Notes: generated by a model not told the origin, from the letters alone. Positions 10,706-21,682 are shown, numbered from the stretch's first letter. The stretch: 64,000 bases of DNA from Embiotoca jacksoni (GCA_022577435.1 JAKOON010000011.1:12323198-12387197), one strand, 5' to 3'. Program-made: numbers and translations.

Positions 10706-10848
10706 TGTCACACACCGCATTCTTAAATCATAATTTTTTCGATGTTTTTTGTATTTCAAACGTTTCGCGTCTGTACCTCAGAAAACTGACGTCTGAAACA
10801 CACGGCAGCCGGCGTCACGTCGAAGTGTGTAAACCACCCGTCAAAACA

Positions 10849-11255
10849 CAGACCGAATATAAAAGTGGACGTAGCTTCCGGCTCTGAAAAATTAGGCCGA
10901 TGCAACAGTGCCTTAAACTGCAATACCACCGAGTGCCACTAGAGGTCGGCTCCCATTCAACTTCCCTCACGAAATTCTAAGTCAATAAATGTTTCCCACT
11001 TGTTATTTCGGTGTTGTCAGCTAAAGTCGCTCCTTCTTGTTAGTTTTCTAGCGTTCCATCTGAAAATAATCCTGTCATTAATTAGAAAATAAGCTTAAAC
11101 TTCAAAAAGCTGTCTTTTTGGGGAGGCGTGTCTGTTTGATATGAAACAACAAATATGGTCACTTCTGGCTCCAAAACGCTCCAAACCAGCAAGATGGCGC
11201 CGGCCAAAATCCGAAGTCGAGGCTTCGTTACGTTCACAAACCAACGGGTGATGTC
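10849..11255 (+). repeat. Family A, copy 3
   Basis: Starts CAGACCGAATATAAAAGTGG and carries GAGTGCCACTAGAGGTCGG, TAGCTAAAGTCGCTCC-type middle sequence shared with copy 6, and AAGATGGCG at 11191-11199. It ends in the GAGGCTTCGTTACG tail. The GC-box segment found in copies 4, 5 and 8 is reduced to GGGGAGGCGTG. Confidence 0.9.
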
Positions 11256-11280
11256 GTTGTTGGTTTCCACTTGGTCGGAT

Positions 11281-11684
11281 CACAGACTTACAAAAGGGGA
11301 CGTAGCTTCCAGTTCTGAAAAGTGAAGCCTTAAACTGCAATACCACTGATGGCCACTAGGGGCTGGCTCCAAAAAGACTTGGCCACAAAGTCAGAATTTT
11401 TTTCCCAGGCATTATGGTGTCATTACATAAACTCACTCCTTCTGATGAGTGTACTGGTGGTTCTTCTGGAAATAATTACAGCACTGATTAGTTATTAGGA
11501 CTCAAACATAGCTTTGTTGGGGGGCGGGGCTGGTTCCGGTGTCAGGTTTCTGATATAGGTGGGCGGGGCATAGTGTCCTGGCTTCTACCCAGCTCGTCCA
11601 AATATGGTAAATTCTGGCTGCAAAAACCAAGATGGCGACGGCTGAACTCGAGGCTTCAGAACTGAAACAACATGGTGGGTCATC
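11281..11684 (+). repeat. Family A, copy 4, directly following copy 3
   Basis: Starts CACAGACTTACAAAAGGGG and contains GGCCACTAGGGGCTGGCTCC, a GGGGGGCGGGGCTGG GC box near 11519 and GGTGGGCGGGGCATAGTG. AAGATGGCG lies at 11629-11637. Same orientation as copy 3, with a gap of about 25 bp. Confidence 0.92.
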
Positions 11685-11689
11685 AAACC

Positions 11690-12060
11690 AGCAAGCTCCA
11701 AGTCCAGCCTCCTGACTCAAGTCCCCCACAGTCCGTCCTCTGTCTCAAAACGCCTTAAAATTAATGTTTCAACTTTTGTTTTGGTGTTAATCCAGACCGA
11801 ACACCGTCCTCCATGTTTCACTCGGCTGGTTCTGCAGCCGCCTGCAGGCGGTTTGACTCCACCGTCCCGTCTCCTTCACATGAACTGTCTGTCTGATGTG
11901 TCCTGCAGGACGTCTCGTCCTGTGGCTTTATTTAGTCTGGAATATTTCCACTCAGGGCCTGATGGTCCCACATGGATCCTGGTCCTGTAGGGGTTGGGGG
12001 AGGAGAGAGGGGTGGGGTGGGGGTGCTGCTGCAGTAACGGAGGCGGGTGGGGTGGTAGCC
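11690..12060. other. Unassigned DNA
   Basis: Mixed composition with a G-rich stretch at 11989-12060. No element is supported. Confidence 0.45.
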
Positions 12061-12061
12061 T

Positions 12062-12078
12062 GCAGCCAGGGGGCGCTG
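12062..12078 (+). promoter_or_regulatory. CTCF-core-like motif
   Basis: GCAGCCAGGGGGCGCTG matches the CTCF core CCAGGGGGCGC. Confidence 0.45.
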
Positions 12079-12194
12079 ATTCAATTACTGTGAAGCTTTA
12101 TGTCATGATCAATAACAATGTGTTTATGTGGCTGTCTAGTGTTATTCATTAGAGAGGCAGGGAGGCTTGTTAGAGGGAGACGTCAATCAGACCG

Positions 12195-12290
12195 GTCCTC
12201 TCTGTGTCCCAGCAGAGAGACAGACCTGCTCTGTCTGTGTCCCAGCAGAGAGACAGATCTGTCCTCTCTGTGTTCCAGCAGAGAGACAGG
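12195..12290. repeat. 33-bp minisatellite, three copies
   Basis: The unit contains TGTGTCCCAGCAGAGAGACA and repeats every 33 bp. As 33 is a multiple of three, frames stay open through it (a PAERQ-type repeat), which produces spurious ORFs on both strands. Confidence 0.93.
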
Positions 12291-12454
12291 AAGGCAGACG
12301 GCTCTCACAGGAAGTTAAATATAGCTCCTCCTGGGTGGTGCGCGGCCCCCCCACCACTTCAGAGGGATAAATGCTAACACAAACACACACTTACACACAG
12401 GAGTGTTCACAGTGTGGCCGCACCGATGCGGTCCAGACTCAAACATCTGCTGGA

Positions 12455-12510
12455 CGGTTAGCATGCTAATATTAGCATGTAGCTCAGAGCTACTGGCACG
12501 CTTGGGCTAA
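12455..12510. repeat. GCTAA/TTAGC-type interspersed repeat fragment with 18-bp palindrome
   Basis: Contains the perfect palindrome CATGCTAATATTAGCATG at 12462-12479, within the gctaacatgct-type sequence widespread in teleosts. Similar TTAGC/GCTAA words recur at 17790-17880, 21740-21780 and 41335-41365. Confidence 0.6.
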
Positions 12511-12614
12511 TTATTCACTCCTGATGCTACTGGATTATTATAGAATATAATTATTATCATACAATATAATTATTACTATGGAATATAAACCACAAAAATT
12601 CCTCTTCTTCCTCC

Positions 12615-12633
12615 CTGCAGCAGGGGGCGCTGG
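12615..12633 (+). promoter_or_regulatory. CTCF-core-like motif
   Basis: CTGCAGCAGGGGGCGCTGG is almost the same as the site at 9185. Confidence 0.5.
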
Positions 12634-12639
12634 TAACAG

Positions 12640-13135
12640 TCTGTTTCCACAGAAACAACAGATCATTAAAACTAAAGTGTGTGTCAAACAAACGCAGCTC
12701 TCCGAATTTTTTACGACTCATTGGCGTCCAATATTTAAAAGTTAGAAGTTTATAAAGGCTGCTGTTGTTTCTTCTGTTTCTATTCCAGCTGAAAGAAGTT
12801 CAGAATACAATGTTTCATTAAACATAAAAACGTTTTTTTTTTTTTTTTTTTTAATTTATATTTGTTTAAAAACAATAACTGCTTTTTTTTTATGTCTGAT
12901 GTTTTGATACAAATAAATAAACTCATTTTAATGTTACACCTGGTCCATGTTCAGGTCCGTATTTGAGACAGCAGGAAATGTCTGAATAAGCACAACCGTC
13001 CCTTTAATGCAGTGGATCAGGTCAGGAATTTAAAATGCGATGCAACATTTCCTCTACTGGTTTAAAAAAAGCTCCAAACAAGACGCTGCTTCTTTTTTTC
13101 TGTTTTTTTTAAAAGGGTCACAAACTAAAAGGTTG
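12640..13135. other. AT-rich unassigned DNA with poly-T
   Basis: Holds a 20-nt T run at 12833-12852 and shorter T runs near 12883 and 13093. No element is supported. Confidence 0.5.
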
Positions 13136-13139
13136 TGAA

Positions 13140-13840
13140 GCGACGGTCCGGCTCTAACGGAGGTCCCTTTAATCGAATGCCGCGGCAGTAAATAGTGAGT
13201 AATGAAAGGATGAGGTCTCTGGGATTACAAGAGCCAATCAGGAGCGAGTGTCCGGAGTCCTCGGGCTGCCCTGACCTCCAGCATTCCCAGAAAGAGGCTC
13301 CGTATTCGGGGGGACTAATCCTCCCTCCATCTCCCTGCTGCTGGAGGTCAGCCTTAAAAAAAGCATTAAGCAAACAGCTAATGGAATTAAGGCTATAATA
13401 ATATAGGGATATAGTGAGACAATTCTATTAACAAGATATAAATCATGTTGAGTGTGAGGTAAGTGTTTTTTAATTGATTGATGGAAACAGCGATCCATAG
13501 GTTTTCTGGAGACTAACAGCCATTTACCGTCTCCTGCAGAGCAAAAGAGGCAAAAAAAAAAAAAAGGGAGAGATAAGAAAATTACGCCGGCTGAGGAATA
13601 AATTATTCACAAAAGATAATCATTTTGTGCTGACATTACTAATGTGAAGAAGCATTTAATCTCGCTCCTGTGGGACGGGGGGACTCGGGTGAAGCTTTTT
13701 ATAAAGATTAAAACTGCAGCCAGAACGCCGCGCCACTATTACCCACCACTGTCCTCTAATCAAGGAGAGGGAGGTGCTGCAAGGGATTCTGGGAGAATTC
13801 GCCCGCAAACAGAAGCATAAATGCACGTTATCATACATAG
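13140..13840. promoter_or_regulatory. Candidate conserved non-coding element(s)
   Basis: Two AT-rich single-copy segments (13140-13460 and 13560-13830) around a poly-A tract at 13552-13565. Words include AGCAAACAGCTAATGG, GGAATTAAGGCTATAATAA, GATAATCATTTTGTGC and GACATTACTAATGTG (inverted CATTA/TAATG). Resembles developmental enhancer sequence, but conservation was not testable. Confidence 0.3.
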
Positions 13841-13944
13841 ATGCACACGCAGCAGCAGCATCGTCGTGTTTCTAAAAAGTGTCCCTGCAGGTCGGCCGCT
13901 TCGCGATCATTTCATCTCGTTTATTTATTCATTCGAACGAGCTA

Positions 13945-13967
13945 AAAAATAAATAAATAAATAAATA
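13945..13967. repeat. (AAAT)n microsatellite
   Basis: Five AAAT units after a short A run. Confidence 0.93.
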
Positions 13968-13969
13968 TT

Positions 13970-14860
13970 CGCAGAGGATTCATAAAAACCACGTCGTCTT
14001 CTGATGTTCGTACGTTCGATTAACGAGCTGCAGCTTCAGTAAAAAAAAAAACGTCAGGATTGATTTGATAAACATTAACTGGTGGTTTTTATGTTTTAAA
14101 ACTGCTGACTGATGGATAAATAAACAACTTAACTGTCTTTGTGTCATAATTAAGAAATAAAATGGTGAGTATATAAAAAAAAAAAAGGAAAAAGGCAAAG
14201 ACGAACACATTTTACGACGTTTTCCTGTCGCAGGAGGAGCTCGGGGTGGATGGAGGGTGGATGAGGCACAGCGGCGACATCAACATGGTCTTTGTTCAGA
14301 CAGCACATGTTCGTTTCTCAGATTAGATCTTCAGGACAGACTGTCCGCACTGTTTCGGATTCGGTGTGTCCGGACATCACCTACCTATCTGCGTGGGTTG
14401 CCGTGGTAACAGCATAGCTACACTCAACGCGCAAGCAAAGTTTATTTGTGCGTCTGTCCACAGACTGTTGTCCTCGTTGTCCTCCACAGAGACAAAACCG
14501 CCGCCCTCCGATAGCTCTGCTGGCGGTAGCAGAGATTCTGCTCACTCTGTCGCTCTGAAAATGATGTCATCATCGTGCGTTGCATTTCAAGAAAATACAA
14601 AACTGAAGTGTGTTACAATAAAGAATTTCGGATTCAGTGTATAAGTACAATAAGTAAAAGTATAGTAAGAGCCGAACTTCACCTGCCTTCCTTTAGTTTA
14701 AAGCTGATTTTGAGGTAAATTCTGAGGACCGTTCGCAGTACAAAGACGACGCAGTGACGATAACGTACTCATCTTCACTCGCCTCCAGACGTCCGGAAGT
14801 GTTCCCGCGAGCGTCGAAACGTCTGCGTATGAATTAATGGTTTAATAGAAGAAAAAAAAA
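13970..14860. other. Unassigned DNA
   Basis: AT-rich to about 14220, then mixed composition. The X-box-like site at 14397 is the only notable motif. The 92-codon frame at 14366-14644 has no recognisable domain. Confidence 0.45.
14397..14410. promoter_or_regulatory. RFX X-box motif
   Basis: GTTGCCGTGGTAAC fits the palindromic X-box GTTRCCNNGGYAAC at every specified position. X-boxes are bound by RFX factors, often in ciliary and neural regulatory DNA. Confidence 0.5.
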
Positions 14861-14950
14861 AAAAGGTGTGGGGGTGGTGGGGGGGACGGAAAGATAAAGA
14901 GACAAGAAGCGCCGCTCGGAGCAGCCCGGCGCGACAAATTATGAGAGTTA

Positions 14951-14995
14951 GGGACGGGGGGGGGGGGGGGGAGGGAGGAGGAGGGGGGGGAGGGG
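14951..14995. repeat. G-run / (GGA)n tract
   Basis: A G run of about 16 (14956-14971) followed by GAGGGAGGAGGAGG and G8. Could form a G-quadruplex. Confidence 0.95.
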
Positions 14996-15039
14996 ATGAC
15001 AAACGGGCGGTTGAGCAGGAAGTTAACAGGAGCGCTGGT

Positions 15040-15312
15040 GGGCGAGCAGGCGGCCGCTGTTATCTCCCCTCATGTTTATTACAGCCGGCCTCTTGTTGGT
15101 GGCGGGCCGCGCTGACAGTGATGGACAGCTCCTATTAAGACCCTCTCTGCCCGGCAGCTGGCAGCGGCAGATACATTAAATACAACTGTTATTACTTTTC
15201 ATTGGCTCAGCCGTAAAATATGGCCACTAAATAGTTGCTGCCATCAGATGCAGTTTGATACAAGATTTTAATTTGAGGGACGGCTCCGTAACACGGCAGC
15301 TATTGACGGCGG
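15040..15312. promoter_or_regulatory. Candidate conserved non-coding element
   Basis: Uninterrupted single-copy stretch with TCATGTTTATTACAGC, GATACATTAAATACAAC, TTTCATTGGCTCAG, GGCCACTAAATAGTTGC and AAGATTTTAATTTGAGG. It contrasts sharply with the G-run and (GT)n array on either side. Confidence 0.36.
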
Positions 15313-15315
15313 GCT

Positions 15316-15339
15316 TTGTGTGTGTGTGTGTGTGTGTGC

Positions 15340-15381
<42 letters not shown>

Positions 15382-15392
15382 GTGTGTGTGTG
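15316..15392. repeat. (GT)n microsatellite
   Basis: About 38 GT units with three C interruptions. Confidence 0.98.
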
Positions 15393-15503
15393 GGGCGGGG
15401 GGCAGTAATGATGGTGTACATGTGCTGTATTGATGCTCTGTCCCCGCAGGGCTTTGTTTGCCTGTTATATATGACTCTGCTTGTCAGGGATGTTATCAGA
15501 CCT

Positions 15504-15545
15504 GCTCTTCTTCTTCTTCTTCCTCCTCCTCCTCCTCCCCCTCCC
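15504..15545. repeat. (CTT)n(CCT)n microsatellite
   Basis: Five to six CTT units pass into CCT units. Confidence 0.95.
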
Positions 15546-15599
15546 TCATTCACACAGCACGTCTGCTTATCGCCGCACGTCTCAATGTGCACCGACAGC

Positions 15600-16025
15600 G
15601 TTTAACCCCTTCAGCGCGCATCGCACCCTCTCGTGCTTTACATTCAACGAGGCACTCGGCTCCGTCGTCATCCTCTTAACCACCTGTCTGGAACAATGCC
15701 GCGGTGGGTCGGCGGAGCCGAGGACTGAACTTTAACGTGTTCGCGGAAACGGGCCTCGTCTTTTGGCGCCTGATTTTTAATAACTTCCGTTACATTTACA
15801 CAGGAGTGAATCTGGCAATATCCGGTCTGTCCTCGCTCCATGGGAAATGGTTTCCGGCCGCTACCACCGCTTCAGCCACACTCACGCGCAAACGCTCTAC
15901 TTCAGCGGCATCGTACGTACGCACCGACGTACGTGGCCGCAGGTGGGCGGAGCCAGGCTAGTAAATACGATACGTAGCCCAGACTTCAATGTCGATAACA
16001 TCGAATCGGTTTCATCCTTTCGGTA
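15600..16025. other. Unassigned DNA
   Basis: Contains CGTACGTACGCACCGACGTACG near 15911, a self-complementary stretch, and a short GTGGGCGGAGCCAGGCTA word (15943) also found in family E. No gene is supported. Confidence 0.4.
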
Positions 16026-16029
16026 AGTG

Positions 16030-16766
16030 TTTCATTAGAGAAATATATTCTCATTTTGAATCTGATGCCAGCAACACGTTTCAAAAAAGTTGGTGCAGGG
16101 ACAACAAAAGATCGAAAAAAATGTGTCGCTCAAAAAAAAAAAAAAATAACACGACGATTTCAGAGGCAGAGTCTCTCAGCAGAGAAGATGGGGAGAGGTT
16201 CACCACTCTGTGAAAGACTGTGAGGGAAAATCATGCAACAACCCTCAGAATAATGTTCCTCATTGTAAAACTGCAACTTCATCCACGGTTCATAATATCA
16301 TTAAAAGATTCAGAGAATCCTGAAAAATCTCTGTACACAAGGGACAAGGCTGAAAACCCAGATTGGATGGTCGTGCTCTTCGGGCCGTCAGGCGGCACTG
16401 CATTAAAAAACAGACACAATTCTGTAGTGGAAATCACTGCATGGGCTCAGGAACACTTCTGGAAATCGTCGTCTGTGAACACAGTTCATCGCTGCATCCA
16501 CAAATGCAGGCTAAAACTCTCCAAAGAAGAAACCAGATATAAACGTGATCCAGAAACACGCCAACGCCTTCTTAAAATGGACTTGGATCAAATTCAAAAT
16601 GAGCATTTATCCACAAAACCAACAATCTCTCAGTTTTCAACATTGGACTATGTTGCGTTTGCTCTATTTCCAATCAATATGGGTTTACGTAATTTGTAAA
16701 TCCTCACGTTCTGTTTTTATTTACATTTTACACAGCGCCCCAACGTCTTTGGCGACGGGGGTTGTA
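16030..16766 (+). mobile_element. Tc1/mariner-type transposon, internally deleted copy
   Basis: Runs from TCATTTTGAATCTGATGCC and CAGCAACACGTTTC at the left to the terminal TTTACATTTTACACAGCG and GGCGACGGGGGTTGTA at the right. The inner part encodes the helix-turn-helix half of a transposase and then jumps near 16575 straight to the 3' terminal region. The DDE catalytic domain is therefore missing and the copy is dead. Shares sequence with 45812-46524 and 36555-36776. Family assignment rests on the recalled structure of a very common fish Tc1-like element. Confidence 0.85.
16220..16580 (+). pseudogene. Tc1-like transposase remnant, N-terminal DNA-binding half
   Basis: The open frame at 16220-16699 starts inside the former coding region. 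It holds LKNRHNSVVEITAWAQEHFW and VNTVHRCIHKCRLKL, which match the second helix-turn-helix of Tc1-like transposases that binds the inverted terminal repeats. Part of the first domain (STVHNIIKRFRES-like) is present in another frame at 16272-16318, so at least one frameshift has occurred. No DDE triad is present. The tail of the frame, after about residue 115, is terminal non-coding sequence read through. Confidence 0.8.
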
Positions 16767-16899
16767 GCACAAATAGCTTTACTAAAATAATAAAGAAAAG
16801 GTGAATTTGATGTTTTCCCCGTCTCCTTAACGTTCCAGCGTCGCGCGGCCGCTTCGTTGGTGACGTTTTGCGTCCCGCGAGGGAGGTGATCCGGCAGCC

Positions 16900-16923
16900 A
16901 TTATTATTATTATTATTATCATC
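16900..16923. repeat. (ATT)n microsatellite
   Basis: Seven ATT units ending in ATCATC. Confidence 0.95.
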
Positions 16924-16959
16924 AGCGGGATGAGTCAGCTGCGATGCATCACGGCGAAC

Positions 16960-17112
16960 CGAAACATCAATGTGAAGGCAGACAGTGGGGGCCGGCTCGG
17001 CCTCGCATCCACTCTGAGCTGTCGCAGAATTAGATCAGGAGGAAAGTGTATGTGACAAGAGCTAATTAAGTCACACCGTGCTGCTAAACCTGCGGGAGGG
17101 GGGGAAAGAGGG

Positions 17113-17167
<55 letters not shown>

Positions 17168-17335
17168 TGGGGTGGGGTGGGGAGGGGTGGGCTGAGGTAA
17201 TTGCATTTACTTCATCTTGTAATGTGGGCCATCATAACTGCTAATTCAATTGTACAATCATTCTGCCAACTCCTGGCCATTAAGCGCACATTTAATTGCT
17301 TCCATAAAGCTTTTAATATGCAGCACACAGAGCAG
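16960..17335. promoter_or_regulatory. Candidate conserved non-coding element split by a (GT)n array
   Basis: The left part has AGAATTAGATCAGG and AGAGCTAATTAAGTCAC. The right part has GAGGTAATTGCATTTACTTC, TGCTAATTCAATTGTAC, GCCATTAAGCGCAC and TTTAATTGCTTCC. TAATT cores are frequent on both sides of the microsatellite at 17115-17166. Function inferred. Confidence 0.35.
17115..17166. repeat. (GT)n microsatellite
   Basis: About 26 GT units followed by GGGGTGGGGT-type G-rich DNA to 17192. Confidence 0.98.
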
Positions 17336-17543
17336 GGAGGTGGGGGGGCGGAGGGGTGAGGGGGACGTGACACTGACCCTCGCCACCGGCCAACATGCAG
17401 ATGTCCAGCCCGTCACCACGGAGACACACAGGCGTGGGCGTCGCGTTATTGGACCGTCCTGTTTCCAATAGATCATCGTTAGATGAGTGTTCAGGGCCCG
17501 TTTAGTGGGTGGACAGATATCAGCTGTGATCTGTTGTTGCAGC

Positions 17544-17612
17544 TACACACACGCACACACATGCACGCACGCACACACGCACTCACACACACACACACAC
17601 ACACACGCACAC
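17544..17612. repeat. Compound (CA)n/(GCAC)n microsatellite
   Basis: CA units with ATGC, GCAC and CTCA interruptions. Confidence 0.97.
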
Positions 17613-17754
17613 TCGGTGTCTAAAACACAAGTTTATCGGAGCATCAACCCGGCAGATCAGAGTGCTCTGCACGACACGCAAACAGACGTAAAGAAACAGC
17701 GGTGAGAATAAAGACAGCCGCATGATGACGGCTCGCAGTGTGACATGCTAGCAG

Positions 17755-17920
17755 CTCTGTGAGGCTGAAGTGGACACAGCCGTGCGATGAGCTAAATGCT
17801 AAGTAGCATCCTCGTGTTTAGCAGGTTTACCATGTCCACTGACGCAGGTGAGCGCGTTAGCACGCTAACCCCAGCCGACTGGCAGTAAACACAAAGCCGG
17901 AGGATCACCACAGTTCAACC
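17755..17920. repeat. Teleost GCTAA/TTAGC-type interspersed repeat
   Basis: Contains GAGCTAAATGCTAAG, GTTTAGCAGGTTTACCATGT, GTTAGCACGCTAAC and GCAGTAAACACAAAG. The order and wording match a frequent fish repeat that I recall, but the class is unknown to me. Confidence 0.55.
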
Positions 17921-17994
17921 GGCGGGGAACATGAGCGCCTGACCCCGAATTCATCGCAATCCGTCCAGAGAGATTTCAGTCAGGACCGCAATCT

Positions 17995-18460
17995 GTTCAT
18001 AAAAACGTTTGTATTCTCCGGATGTGAAAAGTGAAGCCAATGCAGAAGAGCCTTAAAGTGCAATACCACCGAGGGCCACAAGGGGCTGGCTCTAAAAAAA
18101 AACAACTTTGGCTCCAATAGACTTCAAAAAGCATCAAGTTCTCTCCTGAAATACAAAGTCAGTAAATGTTTTCCACGAGTCATCACGGTGTCATCAGATA
18201 AATTCCCTCCTTCTGATCAGCGGTGGTTCCTTCAGGAAATAATTCCAGCACTGATCACATATGAGGACTCAAACACTGCTGTGTTTGGGGGGCGGGGCTT
18301 GTTTGATTGACAGGCCTGTGGTGCCGCCAGGTTTCCGGTATAGGTAGGCGGGGCTTCGTGTCCTCGCTCCTGCCCCAGCTCGTCCAAACATGGCCACTTC
18401 TGGCTCTAAAAACCAAGATGGCGTCAGACTGGAGGCTTCACACGCCGACGGCTGACGTCA
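17995..18460 (+). repeat. Family A, copy 5 (longest copy)
   Basis: Full-length example with the alternative 5' end CATAAAAACGTTTGTATTCTCC. It includes GGGCCACAAGGGGCTGG, CTCCCTCCTTCTGATCAGCG-like sequence, the GGGGGGCGGGGCTTG GC box near 18289 and TTGATTGACAGGCCTGTGG. GGTTTCCGGTATAGG and AAGATGGCG (18415-18423) complete it. No coding capacity. Confidence 0.93.
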
Positions 18461-18659
18461 CGGCCCGCTGACACTCCGCATCGACGTCATCGTCTCGTGC
18501 GGGAGGTCGCGGCAGGTTCGTCCCCGGAGTCTCCCTCCCTCTGCCGGACGGTGAGAGACGTGGTACTGTATTATCAACACCGAGCTAAATCTGAAGAGGA
18601 GCCGCCCGCTGAGGATTCAAACGGCGGTTCATGAATCATACTCGATGTTGTCTCGGGTC

Positions 18660-19260
18660 TCTGTGGAGCCCCCCTGCTCTCCCCTCCTCTCCCACAGAAG
18701 CCATTGATTAGCTCTTAGGCATGCTCATTTGCCAGTGACAGAGGCTCAGCCAGTGTGAATGTGGTGTCCTTGCAGATTTAGTGGTCACTTCTCTCAACTT
18801 TGCCCATTAACCTGAGTGCAGCAGGCAGTTTGGCCCCCCCCTCCTCCGAGCACCGCGGGAACATTTATTACCCAGGGACACTCTAATGGATCCCAGTTAA
18901 GGTGTGTTAACAATTTTTCTATTGATTAATTGGAAGAGAATCATAGCCAGACTAACTTAGCCCAGAAGATTTAGTGGCTTTTAAGGTAGTAGCGATGAAT
19001 ATAATGCTTTAGAAAGAGCTTCTGTACATTATATATATGACACCTGCTACATTAAGCTACATTAAGCTTTAATATGTCTTCATTACTGGCACTCTGCCCA
19101 ACCCCTTCAAGGTTGAAATAGAGATCCACCTTTCATTATACCACCCATCACGGGCTCTATGGAGAGATATCAAATAATAATGGAACTGTTGAAACAGTTC
19201 TGCCTCAGTTGTTAATGTTAATCGATGTATTAAATATTAAAGATTTCCATAACAGGACTT
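18660..19260. promoter_or_regulatory. Candidate conserved non-coding element
   Basis: The longest uninterrupted AT-rich single-copy island in this part: 600 bp with no microsatellite. Words include GAAGCCATTGATTAGCTC, TCTATTGATTAATTGG, GACTAACTTAGCCC, a duplicated CTACATTAAGCT (19049-19070), TCAAATAATAATGGAACTG and TTAATCGATGTATTAAATAT. Mismatched frames on both strands argue against coding. Confidence 0.38.
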
Positions 19261-19437
19261 TGAACCGCTGCCACGCTTCTCCCATCAGGACCGCTCGCAC
19301 CGCCGCCTCAACTCTCAGCTCCCCGTCATTAGGCAAAGTAGAGGATGATGACGACCCCGTGACCTCTGACCTGCTGACGCCCGCACTACTGCGGAAACAA
19401 GGGGAACTCAAAGACACGTTTCAACAGGTCATCCAGC

Positions 19438-19466
19438 AGGGAGGAGGAGGAGGAGGAGGAGGAGGA
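19438..19466. repeat. (GGA)n microsatellite
   Basis: Nine GGA units. Confidence 0.95.
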
Positions 19467-19639
19467 ACTCGGAGACCAATCAGCTACTGCTGAAACAGCG
19501 GCTCTCAGCTGGTCCGACCTCAAGAGACACAGTTTAGGAAATTTCTGAGCCCGTAAAATTGTTTCCATAACAAACAGTGCAATTACACACACTGCTTTCA
19601 TGCACTGTCGACAACATTAAACATGTTTGTTGTCTCTTC

Positions 19640-20095
19640 ATGCAGTTCCCTTCGCTGGCGTAGCTTTGTGCTTGTTTTTGTTGCAGGTATCTCTGGCCCT
19701 CGAGCTGCATGACTCCGGTCTGTGGTTTCTGGCCCCACCAACAGTTTATTGTCCTGGTTCTGTCGGAGGTTTTATTGTTGTTAAAGGGGATTTTTTTTTT
19801 TTTTTCCTTTCAGCTTTTAGAGTTTTTCTTCCTATTAAAAGGGAGTTTTTCCTTTCAGCTTTTAGAGGTTTTCTTCCTGTAAAAAGGGAGTTTTCCCCTT
19901 TCAGCTTTTACAGGTTTTCTTCCTGTTAAAATGGAGTTTTCCCTTCCCACTGTTGCTGATGTTGAATTTTTGGGCACCTTTCTGGGATGTTCTAAGGTTC
20001 TGTTATATGAACTTTACTAGGTTAAAAGCCCTGAAATAACTTCTGTTGTGATTTGGTGCTAAATAAGTCAAATTAAATTGAATTGAAATTAAATA
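19640..20095 (+). mobile_element. LINE/SINE 3' region with GAATT-type tail
   Basis: Ends TTGTGATTTGGTGCTAAATA followed by repeated AATT/GAATT (AAATTGAATTGAAATT). This is the typical 3' terminus of abundant fish non-LTR elements. Upstream lies AAAGGGAG-containing 3' untranslated sequence with an internal triplication (19806-19941). No reverse transcriptase remains. Confidence 0.7.
19806..19941. repeat. About 45-bp tandem repeat, three copies
   Basis: The unit contains CCTTTCAGCTTTTAGAG, TTCTTCCTGTTAAAA and GGGAG, and is repeated three times with small changes inside the LINE-tail segment. Confidence 0.9.
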
Positions 20096-20099
20096 AACC

Positions 20100-21680
20100 A
20101 AAAAACGAGCAGCAAAAGTGCAATGAGGGACAAAAAACTAAGAAATAAAAAGTCAGACTTCTCTCATGTTGAACAGGTTCACAAACGATCGTTAACCCAT
20201 GGCGTCGCCATGGCAATACTGCTAATGCACGCACGCTGCATCATGAGAAACCTGTGTCCTTCAAAATAATATCACAGCAGCAGAAGTTCTGCACACTTCA
20301 AAATAAAAGTTTGACTATTTTTACCTTGCACTTCCATTAACGACTATTAAAAGGCCAACGACAAGAACTCAAACAGTTCAGAGGGTTCAGGATTTTATCA
20401 ATAAAAATGATTTATAATAGTAATTAGCTGCGGCATGTGTTGTGATGTTAGTTAAAGCAGCTGATCAGCTGACGTTACAGAGAGCTGAGTTCAAACCAAA
20501 GAAGTCAATTAAAGAAGTTTTTTTACTGAAAATACCTCGCGTGCATTTTGTTGATGATATTTCTTTACTTTTATTGATTTCAAGTGCATTAAGTGCATTA
20601 ATGCAAAGCTTTTACTCTGTAGTCAACATTTAAACACAACAGAATTCCATCAAAGTACTGCACTTAATCAAACAGAATTAAAACAATCAAACACACTTGA
20701 TCATCAGAAGAAATAAACAATAAAAAAAGAATGAAGATCAAAGCCAACGAGAAGCACGCGAGAACGTAGGAGCAGTAAATCCAAAATAAAATGGTGGTTA
20801 AAGTGGAAATGACTTTTGTTCATGTTTCTGTGAATTTGCTCTGATGTTTTTTTGAGTTTGATCCACAGCTGATCTGCAGACTCCAGGAGAGAAACTCTCT
20901 CTCAGCTCGGGTCGGACAATACTCCGGATGAAAGAGATATTAGGGCTGCCGCACACGACGCAGCAAAAATAAACGTCTCGCAGCGAGCTGACGTCAGACT
21001 GGCGAGGAGAGGAGGCGTGCTCGGTGCCCGGTGTGTGGAGAGAAAACAGCCTCCTCCGCGGGACGCCCCGCCGCCCACATCTCCAGCCCCCAAAAAAACC
21101 TCTGTTTCTTTTTCCTGCCCGGCATCCAGAGCCTGACTCATGTTTGGTTTGCAAACCTTTTGATGACAGCGAGTGCCGGTGCTCGCCAAAGTCAGCATAT
21201 GATTCCTTCATAATGTCCCATCATAGAAATATAAGTCAGGTCGTTTTCTTCCCCTGAACCACATTCCTCTTTACTTCTTCTTCAAAAAAAAAAACTACAG
21301 TTTAACTTTTCCTCTGTTTCTGTGTCGGCACAAATGAGGCTACAAAACGCCACAATTTTTACACAACCGGCGTCTTCCAGGAATATTTACGCAAAAAAAA
21401 GAAACAGTTTTCCCAATGAAGCGTTCAGAGAAATGACCTGAAACCGACGGCCCGCTCAGCAGATTCTCTATAAACCACATGTATCTGGTCACTCTTTAGA
21501 TTTAACATGTTTGAGCCACAACAGAAGAACTCGTCACCAAAGTTATAACCGTTTAAAAATTGATAGATCATTTTTAAATGTGAACTAGTTCCAGTGTGTT
21601 TCACTTCGGCCTGCAGGGGGGAGCTGCAGCAGCCGCTCGCTTTGATGGCTGCAATATTAAATTCACTGTCGCACTTTAAC
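20100..21680. other. Unassigned DNA
   Basis: 20100-20800 is AT-rich. 20860-21240 has several overlapping short open frames on both strands without a recognisable domain, the longest being 137 codons at 20798-21211 on the - strand. Apart from the X-box palindrome near 20200, nothing is supported. Confidence 0.45.
20197..20217. promoter_or_regulatory. X-box-like site within a perfect 17-bp inverted repeat
   Basis: CCATGGCGTCGCCATGG (20197-20213) is a perfect 8-1-8 inverted repeat. GTCGCCATGGCAAT (20204-20217) overlaps it and fits the RFX X-box (GTNRCC-NN-RGYAAC) except for its last base. Confidence 0.42.
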
Positions 21681-21682
21681 CT

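Noticed and set aside
15940..15995. Possible further family E copy
   Set aside because: Only GTGGGCGGAGCCAGGCTA matches, and the other shared word (GACTTCAATGTC) is in the wrong order for a reverse copy.
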